Positions 22,686-32,481 of a stretch of DNA of 64,000 nt are shown here, piece by piece. Origin of the DNA: Haliotis asinina (lineage: Eukaryota; Mollusca; Gastropoda; Lepetellida; Haliotidae); contig NW_027133898.1 in NCBI RefSeq assembly GCF_037392515.1, positions 310,001 through 374,000 of the forward strand, in the 5' to 3' direction. Numbering within the stretch: the first letter of the stretch is position 1; every line of letters starts with the position of its first letter. The position numbers and the translations under genes were made by a program. Under the pieces are notes generated by a model that saw only the letters and a program-made list of their open reading frames with translations, was not told the DNA's origin and made no database searches.

Positions 22686-23542
22686 CATACTCTTCCCCTG
22701 CATATTGTAAACGTATTGAACCATAGTAAGCAATTACTAGATGGCTGGATGTCGGAAAAGTTCCGAAAATGTTAGGTAGTGTTAAATTGGATTTTTTCTT
22801 TGTTATTACTTTAAATTTCAAACAAGGCAATCTTTCGAGCACAGCGTTCGTTTGCACACCCAATACCTTTCGTTTCGTTTTATCAAGATAGTTGGTATTG
22901 TTGCCAAAGATCATTTGTAATCTGATTCCAAAATGTATGGGGAATTCAGGGATGCATTTGTGACAGCTGACTGTGAAAATTGCGTGATGTAACTGGCGTC
23001 TCAATACCGGCCTTCGCGAAACGTGACTTTTTGAGCACTACCCAATTAAATTATGGCGGAAATCGCAATTGAGCGTTCGTGTGAGTGTATTTTCGAAAAC
23101 ATCCTAACTGATTATGAGTTCATCGGCGACGTTTCAGAACGGTAGAGTGATATTAGTGATGGCTATTTCACGTAGCACCCCACCCCTAGGCCCTCGTCAC
23201 CAGTGACCAATGTCGTCCTTTCACCGCCAACATGTTTAGCTCATTATCTTTACAATGCTTCGTATACATAACATTATCTCTCGACATTTCTTTGTACATT
23301 GGCATGCATCAGTTCGTGTGCTACTTTAAGATCACTAGCACTGTTTGAGATGAGACCGTCCTTCATGACATAGGATGAACGGCTTTGATTTCCTGGAGAT
23401 TTAAACGGTCCTCCACGAGTAAGCCACTGGTAGCCTACATAGCACAACTCAACCAATGACGTCACGACCAGCTGATGACCAAACACTGTCCTCTTCGTAC
23501 GTAACAATATTACCCGGGATGTCAAACACCTGTATGGGTGTA

Positions 23543-23712
23543 TTAAACAGTACTATCTTCCACGACTGAATAATAACTGTTAGCATTTGACGAAGGTGAC
23601 GCTGGTGATGTTACCGATGTTGATGATGTTGTTTGGTTGTTGATATTGATGTTCAAGTATGCGGTCTGGACAGGGGTCAGAGAGCAGTATGCATTCTCCT
23701 CCACGGTTACTT
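23543..23712 (-). CDS. Gene B exon 7: ITSM/ITIM-type tail and stop
   Basis: Acceptor CTTCAATTTCAG (AG at 23713-23714) in phase 1, TAA at 23543-23545. It encodes EVTVEENAYCSLTPVQTAYL then NININNQTT, a Ser/Thr/Pro linker, and NSYYSVVEDSTV. Three tyrosine motifs in 56 residues plus a PDZ-type C-terminus are unlikely to be random in a phase-consistent exon. Confidence 0.75.
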
Positions 23713-24557
23713 CTGAAATTGAAGAAGTCATTTAATCTTGAGGCTATTTAATATCCAGTCAGCGATATTAAACTTACGTTGTACTTCTCTGAAGTGCACT
23801 ATGCAATATTCAGGCATTATGGCCGCAGTCTGTAAATGTCTGAACCAGACAGTCAAGTGATCAACAGCATGAGCATCGATCTATTCAACTGGGATACGAT
23901 AACATGTGTCACCTGCTGCCACCCAGCGAGCCATTAGACGCCTCTAACGACAAGCATGGGTAATTGAAGTCCAGTTCTAACCCAGATCTTCACGGCAAAC
24001 GACGGTAGAGGTTACTAGCGTCCTCTGCCAACTCGTTGTCTGTCTCAAACTGTTTGACGAACGTAGTAATATTCTCTAAATGTGAACTTAGATATTCTAA
24101 GTTTTTTTGGGGTGTGTGATCTTTCATATGCAAAATGATATATTTCGTATACATCAAACTGGGTTCCACGCATCCCTTGTTGTCCCAACATAGTGGAGCA
24201 CTCGTTACCTCTGGTGGTAGTTTCGTAGTGGCCCTCAGGTTCATTTTCGGTCAAGGTCAAGGTCTGGGTCTGACTTTTACACTTTGTCCCTGAAATGTAC
24301 AAACGTGCTTTAGCCCAGGTCCACGTTTCATAAAGCTGTCGTAGTGTTACGCAGGATCTATGTTAGCTTATAGGAGTTACGATGATCTTAGCTTTACGTA
24401 TAGGAGTTACGATGATCTTAGCTTTACGTATAGGAGTTACGATGATCTTAGCTTTACGTATAGGAGTTACGATGATCTTAGCTTTACGATCGTTTAGTGG
24501 ATCAGAACTCGACTTGCTCAGTCGTGCCTGTCTTGCTTACTTTATTGGGGATTGTAG

Positions 24558-24617
<60 letters not shown>

Positions 24618-24671
24618 TAACTACTACTACTGCTGCTACTGCTACAACTACTACTAACTCTTTCTACTAGA

Positions 24672-24704
<33 letters not shown>

Positions 24705-27700
24705 AAGTTACTACTACTGCTGCTATTACTACCAGTCCGACTAGTACTGTTATTACGGCTACGTATAATCCTGCTACTGACACCACTTCAGCTACTACTG
24801 TTTGTCGTGAAACACTTACATGCAACCACCACTGCCGTGTACAATGTCGCTGTCAGAAGTGCTGACGTCACACACGCAATGACCACAACATAGACATGCA
24901 CGCCTGAAGGATTCTCTGTGAACATAGTCAGTATGAGAGTTGTCAACACACTGCCACGACACAGGCTATATATTCATATTTGGGAAAGCAGTGGTTAAGC
25001 CATCTACTATATCACATGTTCTATTTGTTGATGAAACAGGTAGAGGCCAGGTGTTACAACCAATGCAGATGACTTTCTTTTATCCAGTGCTGAATGGGTA
25101 CCCGGTAGGATTTGATCGTTATGTGACTGTTAACCCACAGTGCAACAGGTGTCCATTAAACAGGATGTGTTGCAATTTTAACATGTAGATTTGACACGTG
25201 ATAGCAATGTTAATACAGTAAAGGAGAGGATATTGCTACTTGCGTGCAGCTGGCAAGTCATCTGGTGGCGGGCGAGACGTAGACACAGCAGATGAACCTG
25301 GAACACACATATCCACACATAACATCAAGTAAATGACTAGGTTCACGTTTTAATCATTTCTAATATTGTAATCTGAGAAATAATTCATATACGTGGCAAA
25401 GCAATCCCTGTCTTATTGTCTGTCTCACTGAAAGTCGTCATGTCCCCCACCCACGCCTTCACAAATGTCTCTCCGCTTCTCCGTCTGTCAGCCGTCATGT
25501 CTCTCAGCATCTAGTTCACAATGTCTCTCAGTCTCGCTGTTAGTCGTCCTGTCTCCTACTAAAATTCTACTTCACCGTGTCTGCCCGTCTCAATGCCAAA
25601 TGTCATGTTTCCCAGTCTCTTCTTCACAGTGCTTTTCGGCCTCTTTGCCTCGCTGGCAGTCGTCTTCTTTCCCAAACTCCAATTCACAATGTCTCTCTGC
25701 CTCTCTGTCTCTCTGTCGGACGTCATACCCCTTCCTCTCCTTCGGTGTCTCTTCGTCTCACAGCCACCCACCATGTCTGTCCGCCAGTCGACATGTCCGT
25801 TTTTCTCCTTCACAGTGTCTCTCACTGCCAGCCGCTATGTAATGTGCCTGTCGTCATGAACACCTTCAAAAGTGACTGTTCACACCGGGTTCACACAAAG
25901 CACCTGTTCACACCGGATTAACACAAAGTACCTGTTCACCCCGGGTCAACACATCGTACTTACCGGAACTCTGTACATCCTTGTCGTCATCTTCGTCTGG
26001 AAGGATGTCAACAGTTTTAGATCCACAATCCTCTGCAATATTCCAGCACCAATCACATCATTTCCTCTCAAACAGGCACCGTGTCCAAGTAAAGACAATT
26101 AGCAGATTTATCATGAAAGTAATTCATCTAACAGTATTCCTGCTGTTCAGTTACGAGTAACAACATAAACGTCTTTGTGCCAATCATGTGCTTTACTGCA
26201 AAGTGCAATGGCTGTTTGTTGTTGTTTTTTTTTTAAAAAAATCAGCTGTAGTTTCCTTTACTGTTTTGTGTTCTTCGTTTTACTTTCTTTTGGATCTTGA
26301 CATTATAATTTCACGTATATACCAAGCCGTGGTGTAAAAGGTCAAGGCTGAAGTAGGTGTGAAATGTTTATCAGTGTTCAGTCTATCATGACCTTGAAGT
26401 ATCCTATCCTGAACGGCAAAAGAAACACAACTCTGTTTTTCGTCAAGTTTTTAAATAGAAAAACTATGTATCACTATTGCTTATACACACTTGTCAGCGA
26501 CATTTCTGGATACTTGTCAGCGATATGTCTCGATACTTGTCAGTGATGTGTCACCCACACCGCTAATCTAAACATGGCCACCTGGGCAGATCATGCCAGT
26601 GGAGACTGTTGGCTTACCATGCCAGTGAAAACTGCTGACCTGTCAGAAATGTAGCAGGCTAGGCAAATTATTGTTATTCATGTGCATATGAAAGCAAGGA
26701 AGTGAGTCGAGTAGAGGCAGAGACGGCAGACAGCCGTGTACAGACCAGCAGCAGAAGGAAACGAGGGACTTACAGGGTCTGACTGACCAGCCATTACAGC
26801 CATCTGGTGCCCAAGTGTCAACCTTACCTCGTCTCCTTCCCTTGTAGCCTATGCCGGACTCTACAAACTGTATAGTAAGTGCTCGCCCTATCTCACAACT
26901 GTACCTAAGAAATAAACCTGTCATTCTTTGTACGACGCTTCGCCTCGTGTTGTCGCAAGTCCCGTTAATTTTTTTCGAAACTTGCGTTTCTTTTGCTGTT
27001 CAGTATATGTTACTGCCAAGAGAAACAAAGAAACTGGCAGTATCACGTCAGACGATGGTTGGACCAGACATAGTACAGATGAATGACTTTGTGTGCTGGC
27101 GATTAGGTGCCTGCCTCCGAGATCATGACTTCGAATCCTGGATGGGAGTCAATCCAACAGTTCTTGAAAAATGGCTTATGGTAAGTAAGATTCAATGACA
27201 GTGAGACATATACTGTCGTGTGGCAGGGACATGGGGTAACTCATACTCACCCATTTTCACCTGGATCTGCTTCCCTTGACAATATGAATGACTCGTGTTG
27301 ATATTGCACACATACGTTGTGAAGTCATCACAAGTCGGACTCGGAATGATCACTTCCATTTTGATGGGGTACACTCCAAAAACGAACACCTTGCTGTTTA
27401 CAGACACAGACTTGCGGCGTCTCACGGTCGCTATGTTAATCGGTCCAGATGGCGTCCTCTTCTGAATGTACATGACGCCACTGTCGTACCGGTGCCGCAG
27501 CGACCAAGTTGTTAGTCCTTGACATTGTAAGACGAGCTGGCGATATTGTCCAGGAACGCCCACAGTGTGGAAGGATATTCCTTTGATGCAATCTGCAGGT
27601 ATATGGACGGATGGTTGATGGATGGTGGATAGATGGACAGATGGGAAGAGGACGGGTGGCTGGCAGGATGGAAAGACTGATGGATGGAGAGAGTGTTTGG

Positions 27701-30245
27701 GGTGTTTTGATGGAGAGTGATTGATTGAGAGATAGGATTTGTAACAGTGCGTGCAGAAATATAATGATAGATATGTAGGTTCTTGAGAGGCATTTAGAAG
27801 TCGGTATTCTAATATACGACAAAATGTTAATATGAATTTCAACTTCTTCTTTATTGTTTTCACGACGTTTCTGTGCTATTCCTTGCCCCTTCGTCAGCTG
27901 GATGCTAACTAACAGTTAAACAGGATATGATGCTGTAACAGTGGATTAGGGGGTGATTGGTGAAGTCTTGCATCTAACTGATTTCCCAGCAACCACTCTG
28001 CTGGTACAGAAAGTTGGATGACAACTGTGCATCGAGTTCACAATGGAAATAGAAAATCAGAAACTACCGTTCCTAGATGTGTCCTCGCACTCCCCCAACA
28101 ACTTTACCTTCTCCGTCTACAGAAAACCCACCCACACCGACTAGTATATTCATTACCTCGCCAACCATCACCCCCAAACGTGCATTTGTCTCCACCCTAA
28201 CCAGACGAGCCGAATCCATCTGCGATTCTGATCATCTCCAAACTGTCATAGACCATCTGAGAATTACATTCATCAACCTCAACGGCTATCCGAAACAACT
28301 TGTAGACAGGACCATATCATCAACCCTGCAACAGCAAGAAGAACGCCAACCAAAAGTTGAACTAGTCTCCAGTTAGAATGACAATTCCCAACTAAGGTCA
28401 GATTAGTCACCACATCAGTCGACTGCTCAAGAAAACTGCCGGTATAGATGTGACCTTCAAGTCTGACAAAACACTGAAGGCCATTCTGAAGGCCAGTGGC
28501 AGATGTACACCAACCAAGACCACTCACAAGTCCAGGGGCTGCATCTACAAGCTTATGTGTGACTGTGGCCTTAGCTATGTAGGAGAGATATCTCGCCCCA
28601 TTGATATTAGGCTGAAAGAGCACAGCACCTCAGTAGAGAAATTAGATCTATAGTCAGCCCATTCTGAACATATTGTGAACACTCCATCACATTCCATTGA
28701 CTGGCAAGCAACAACCATCATAGCAACGAGCATCCATGATTGGCGACGACGCAAAATTTCAGAAGCTGTCAACATCAAGAGATTAGCCCCACAGATGAAC
28801 AGAGACCAAGGGGTTTACCTACCCAATCCCTGGGAAATTAATTAGACGCTTGGGAAATCAAATAGTTGCAAGGCTTCACCAATCACCCCCTAATCCACTG
28901 TTACCCACCCTTAGAAGAAGAAGCTGACATCCGTAACATTTTGTCGTATATGATAGATATGTAGTCCAGATCTGAAATTTTCATTACATGCCTGAATCAA
29001 TTCAACTTTTCCATGTCAAATCTGATCTATTATTGCGGGGTTTTCTTATTTTGGGGTGTGTGAAAAACGCAGGTTTCTGGGTTAACGCAATCACTGGAAT
29101 AACGGATGTATTACGTCTATAAGTCGTCACAATAATTTCGACAAAGACAGAAATCATGCGCTTGAAATGCAAGATGTTCTTGGAAAGAAATGACAGTGAA
29201 GAGAACAAGATGGCTCAACCACTGCTTTCCCAAATATGAATATATAGCCTGTGTCGTGGCAGTGTGTTGACAACTCTCATTCTGACTCGAATCGACAATC
29301 ATAGCGTTACTGGAATACATGGATGCCACTGTACACAGACCTGGATGGGTGCAATGGTTCCAGGCACGTGTACACCAACAATTCGTATGCGTGGGAATCC
29401 AGTCTACAACTGTGAAGAGAAAGACGTTACCAAACCAAAATGCTGCGCTATTTGTTTCATCTCAAGTGGCCTGGATTAAATTGACGCTGCCCTCAGTTGT
29501 GACCCACACTGCACAATACACAAGTGGAATCACCCCACATGTGTCATGTCCAGAGTAATTCACCATTAACCATACCAAACGAACTACTATTTTCATAAAA
29601 GCTGGACGTGACGTCCATTAAAACTATCCTTGTGCTTAGAGGATTGTCAGCGAAATGCCCATTCAGATTTTGTTTGATTATTACAGGCATGTGAGAGGCA
29701 TTCACTCGAACATAATCAATGAAACCCCCTCAAACGGTACCTGCTCACAAACATTCCCAAACATGCGGACAAACATAACAAACAAACATAATTGTGCTGC
29801 TAGAAATGTATATGTGTCAGGTATATCATTATACTTCATTAACACCACGACTAAATATATGCTTAAGCACCGCTAATCAGCGAATCCAGATAAAACTAAC
29901 AGACGCAACTCTGAACGCATCTTAGACCAATGAACGCCCTGTGTAAGTCGGTCTTCCAGGTGACCTGTCCCGAGGAAATATGAACATGTCCACAACCTTC
30001 ATGCCTGTCGTATGCCTGGATAGTGACCTGGTTCAATGCTTATCAGAGCACCTGACGTCTTTCATCTTTGTTCATTATATCAATCACTGGTTTGTCTGGT
30101 CGGTCAGGTTATTTTGGTTCAGGAGTATTGTTGTATATGGCAGTAATTACCAAAACAAAGAAACGTACTTACTCCTGAAGTATCCGGACACAGGCCAAAC
30201 CAAAATTGAACTTGAGAGAAAGAGCAGCACACCGTTGTCCCTCAT
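23543..30245 (-). CDS. Gene B: single-Ig receptor with ITSM/ITIM-type tail, spliced
   Basis: Seven minus-strand exons: 30173-30245, 27251-27592, 25964-26032, 25244-25297, 24820-24915, 24209-24289, 23543-23712 (stop at 23543). They sum to 885 nt, i.e. 294 residues plus stop, every junction phase 1. Order: signal peptide (1 to about 21), V-like Ig (25-138), acidic stalk (139-161), Pro/Ser stalk (162-179), membrane span (about 186-211), tail (212-294). The tail holds Y233, NAYCSL (Y247), TAYLNI (Y257, fits the ITSM consensus TxYxxI and the Grb2-type YxN), SYYSVV (Y286, fits ITIM S-x-Y-x-x-V) and ends in STV (class-I PDZ type). By analogy with vertebrate PD-1/SLAM/Siglec-type receptors it would sit in the plasma membrane and recruit SH2 phosphatases or adaptors once phosphorylated. 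That function is inference. Orthology to those vertebrate genes is not claimed. Confidence 0.72.
23803..23996 (-). mobile_element. SINE (second family), minus strand, in gene B last intron
   Basis: The reverse complement carries the segment family seen at 46209-46546 (GTCGTtagAGGCG, CACATGTTATC, GATCGATGCTCATGCTGTTGATCAC, CTGTCTGGTTCAGAC, TTTACAGACTGC). It lacks the terminal ACTC run. Confidence 0.7.
24209..24289 (-). CDS. Gene B exon 6: cytoplasmic tail, first part
   Basis: Acceptor ACATTTCAG (AG at 24290-24291), donor G|GTAACG at 24208. The 81 nt are phase 1-1 and read TKCKSQTQTLTLTENEPEGH then YETTTR. Thr-rich, with one tyrosine (Y233). Confidence 0.65.
24371..24490. repeat. 30-bp tandem repeat, four copies
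   Basis: TAGGAGTTACGATGATCTTA plus GCTTTACGTA repeated four times almost perfectly. Confidence 0.92.
24558..24720. repeat. (ACT)n trinucleotide microsatellite
   Basis: Long ACT/TAC runs with interruptions near 24616-24668, in the intron between gene B exons 5 and 6. Confidence 0.95.
24820..24915 (-). CDS. Gene B exon 5: membrane span
   Basis: Acceptor TGTTCACAG (AG at 24916-24917), donor T|GTAAGT at 24819. The 96 nt are phase 1-1 and encode NPSGVHVYVVVIACVTSALL and TATLYTAVVVA, a single hydrophobic span of about 25 residues. A lysine pair follows in the next exon (WTKCK), consistent with type I topology. Confidence 0.75.
24925..25003. repeat. Inverted-repeat partner of 29210-29288
   Basis: About 78 bp (from AGTCAGTATGAGAGTTGTCA to AGCAGTGGTTAAGCC) match the reverse complement of 29210-29288 with about two differences. 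It starts just upstream of the gene B membrane exon. It may extend into a SINE-like segment at 25080-25180. Confidence 0.8.
25244..25297 (-). CDS. Gene B exon 4: Pro/Ser stalk, candidate cassette with GC donor
   Basis: Acceptor GTGTGTTCCAG (AG at 25298-25299). The 54 nt read GSSAVSTSRPPPDDLPAA in phase 1-1 and exit at C|GCAAGT, a GC-type donor. Inclusion or omission keeps the frame. This is the least certain exon of the gene. Confidence 0.4.
25420..25870. repeat. CT-rich degenerate repeat in gene B intron
   Basis: Repeats of TTCACAATGTCTCTC..GTCGTCATGTC with a period of roughly 60-70 bp, heavily diverged. Open frames on both strands are compositional. Confidence 0.65.
25876..25952. repeat. 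Short tandem repeat GTTCACACCGG..CACAAAG
   Basis: Three units of about 30 bp with sequence CCTGTTCACACCGGATTAAC and variants, next to the gene B stalk exon 3. Confidence 0.75.
25964..26032 (-). CDS. Gene B exon 3: acidic stalk
   Basis: Acceptor ATATTGCAG (AG at 26033-26034), donor G|GTAAGT at 25963. The 69 nt are phase 1-1 and read EDCGSKTVDILPDEDDDKDV. The frame upstream of the acceptor is closed, which fixes the start. Six acidic residues in a row region suggest an extended stalk. One unpaired Cys could support dimerisation. Confidence 0.6.
27251..27592 (-). CDS. Gene B exon 2: V-like Ig domain
   Basis: Acceptor ATACCTGCAG (AG at 27593-27594), donor G|GTGAGT at 27250. The 342 nt (114 codons) are phase 1-1. 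Ig features: QLVLQCQG (strand B), VMYIQKR in place of a strand-C Trp, and PTCDDFTTYVCNI (strand F, with a second Cys eight residues before), plus further Cys near the start and in SYCQG. The CxDFxTYxC pattern recalls variable-type Ig domains of molluscan immune receptors (judged by eye). Confidence 0.8.
27600..27725. repeat. (GATG)n-rich tract
   Basis: Imperfect GATG/GATA tetranucleotides directly upstream of the gene B Ig exon acceptor. On the coding strand this is the C-rich (CATC)n polypyrimidine-like stretch. Confidence 0.8.
27779..28949 (+). mobile_element. Penelope-like element remnant with inverted ends
   Basis: Plus-strand fragments read NFTFSVYRKPTHTD (RT C-terminal part) and GCIYKLMCDCGLSYVGEISR then LKEH (GIY-YIG endonuclease), ending MNRDQGVYLPNPW, the usual order in Penelope-like elements. 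The ends are inverted copies: ATATACGACAAAATGTT at 27812 against its complement at 28935, and a 36-bp pair at 27936/28868. A 15-bp direct repeat ATGATAGATATGTAG (27764-27778 and 28950-28964) marks the insertion. The copy is 5'-truncated and broken. It sits in gene B intron 1. Confidence 0.82.
29210..29288. repeat. Inverted-repeat partner of 24925-25003
   Basis: Near-identical reverse complement of the 24925 copy. Flanks do not match, so both look like fragments of one dispersed family. Confidence 0.8.
30173..30245 (-). CDS. Gene B exon 1: signal peptide
   Basis: ATG at 30245 reads MRDN followed by the hydrophobic core GVLLFLSSSILVWPV and SG before YFR, a textbook signal peptide with likely cleavage after VSG. 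It ends at A|GTAAGT in phase 1. An in-frame Met farther upstream exists, but the leader fits this one. A GGGGATTTCC site lies 95 bp upstream. Confidence 0.68.
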
Positions 30246-30339
30246 CGTGTCGACTGTAGGCTTGACTATCAGTGCACTACACTGACTAATGTCCATCTGA
30301 TCTGCTGATACATTCACCTCACATCCGATCATCTTTCAA

Positions 30340-30349
30340 GGGGATTTCC
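30340..30349 (+). promoter_or_regulatory. kappaB-type site upstream of gene B
   Basis: GGGGATTTCC is a perfect match to the GGGRNNYYCC NF-kappaB/Rel consensus and lies 95 bp upstream of the gene B ATG. It could fall in the promoter or 5' UTR, since no TATA box fixes the start of transcription. Confidence 0.4.
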
Positions 30350-30867
30350 GCTGATGTCTCAGCCGTGTCGTGCAGTCTAACAATGACAGTCGCAGCGTGC
30401 TCCCCCAGATAACATTGTCATCAAAGGTCAATAGAGTGAACGTTGTTTGATGCCGCTGGTACAAATATTCAGTTTAAGTCAACTTTGGGTCAGTTAAACT
30501 CAGGGTATGAAAACTTATGTTAAACTCAGGGTATGAGTGTGTGGGTGTGGGTGCGTGTATGTGTGTGAGTGTGTGTGTTTAGTGGGGAATTGGTTGATGC
30601 ACGTCTTCGTATCATTCGTCATGTCAGTCAACGGATTGTCTGGTCCGACATATAGCTGGAATATCAGACTAACCAAACTTTACAACTGAAAAGTGTAATG
30701 GTGGTTCCAATTTGCGTATTTCGCGTTTACTGAGTACCTTAACATAAAGAAACATAATATGAGAACGTACATGATGAAACACTTGTGAATACACTGAATT
30801 CAATTTCGTCCAGAAGGTACATTAATTTGCTTGGTTGTCGAAATTTGAACAATTCACTGTACAACCT

Positions 30868-31012
30868 TGTGTTCTTGAAAGGCGTGTCAGAATCGGGGAT
30901 CATGGGTTTGAATCCCAGCATAATGATCTTTCTTGGTTTGTCTGAACCAAACCAGTCCTAGTGTGTTTCACGTGAATGTGTAAAATCACGTAGGGTCTCT
31001 TTACCACATCAA
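30868..31012 (+). mobile_element. tRNA-headed SINE (third family)
   Basis: Box-B-like GGTTTGAATCCCAGC followed by ATAATGATCTTTCTTGGTTT and a body unlike the other SINEs. Box A is weak. Confidence 0.5.
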
Positions 31013-31101
31013 GTTGACTCGTGGTTATACACCTGGAGTTCAGATAAATGAGGCGTTTTATCCCTGATAACATCGCCATGCAATATCAGATGAAATAGGG
31101 A

Positions 31102-31251
31102 CATGTGGGATAGCCTGGTGGTTAGGCATTGGCTCGTCACACTGTAGATCCTGTGTCGATTCCCCACATGGACAGAACGTATAAAACCAATCTCTGGTGC
31201 CCCACGCAATGATATTGCTGGCATATTGGAAAAACTAAACTCACTCATTCA
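31102..31251 (+). mobile_element. tRNA-headed SINE with ACTCACTC tail
   Basis: Box A TAGCCTGGTGGTTAGGC, diverged box B GTGTCGATTCC, CCACATGGACAG, then GATATTGCTGGCATATTGG and AAACTAAACTCACTCATTC. Confidence 0.85.
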
Positions 31252-31857
31252 CATGAAATATCTATAAAGGGCTCGTAAGTAGGTCACAGTATAGTTGGCA
31301 GAAAATGTTTCAGGACTGTGTTTGGTAACTTTACTTTAAAAGTGCTATACGTTTCCAGTTTGGTATGAGGCATTATAATTCTTCGACCATTGAGGATCTT
31401 AATTGTCATAATTTATCACTCGATAATAAGAAAGTTGCCTATGAGAGCAATGCCCACATCCAATTTGTCGGCTGACGCAAAAGATATTATTAGAAAAATC
31501 TATAATTATTTCAAACGAGACAGTGAAAGGGGCGGGTTCATTTGTAGCTCCTGAAAAGTATTTCAAACGAACCCAACATGCCTTGGATCTCTCAAAGGCC
31601 ATGTTGAGAGGAATTATCTATGCCTCGTGTACGGACATTCCCGGGACCATCTCAAGAGTTGGTAGGAAATTAAGAAAAGGGATAGTTTTGATCAAAGGCT
31701 TGTCAGGGACAGAATTAGAAAACAAACACGTGAAAATGAGCATGTGTCGGTACGGCGATGGAAACAAATCCTTGCTCAAGACCACCAGCTGGATGTCTTT
31801 CGTTATACTACATGTATTTGCAAATTGTTGCTGAAATTTGGTTACAAACATAAAAGT

Positions 31858-32481
31858 CTTTGAATGTCATTTAGAAGTGAAAATATTCGATGGGAGGACA
31901 CTAGGATACTATCTACCAACAACAACAACTGGCGCCAAAGGAAACTGCAAGAGGCCATCGAGATCCGGAGACAGAAACCAGCCATCAACCGCGACCAAGG
32001 AGTGTACCTACCAAGTGCCTGGGACTTATTGATAAATTAATCTCATCTACCTGTGTACATTCTATCTATGTAATTCATGTATAGCCTATCTACCCGAGTA
32101 CATACTTGTGTTTGTACATCACCAACCCTCATGTAAACATGCTCACCCCCTATCGTGTGTTATGTACATCATCCTATCATGCGTAATGTATCACCATTGG
32201 CTTCCATCCTTATCCCCAATCATGTTATGTAAACATATCCAATCAACTGTAATGCATTACCATTGGCTTCCATCATTGTTATCTTAACTATCGGCTTCCT
32301 ATCAGTGCTTGTTTATACTAGCTTTCGTTAACTCATTCCACTTGTTACTTTGTTATTGTTTTACCTGTACATATAAATACACCTCTGTATCCCTTTCTCA
32401 ATCACCTGATGAAGGAGTAAGCATTAACTCAGAAACGTTGTGTTCTCTCATAAAGAAGTTGATATTCATAAAATCTTCATT
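31858..32481 (+). mobile_element. Penelope-like 3' fragment nested in the DDE transposon
   Basis: NNNNWRQRKLQEAIEIRRQK then INRDQGVYLPSAWDLLIN is the C-terminal end of a Penelope-like protein, followed by about 440 bp of non-coding end with a CTGATGA...GAAAC hammerhead-like core at 32406-32435. The 13-bp direct repeat CAAACATAAAAGT at 31845-31857 and 32482-32494 flanks it exactly. Truncated copy. Confidence 0.78.
32406..32435 (+). ncRNA. Hammerhead-like ribozyme core (Penelope-like end)
   Basis: CTGATGA, then GAGT...ACTC able to pair as stem II, then GAAAC. Penelope-like elements are known to carry hammerhead motifs in their end repeats. Here the A-A flanks of stem II deviate from the usual G-C closing pair, so activity is doubtful. 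Confidence 0.35.
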
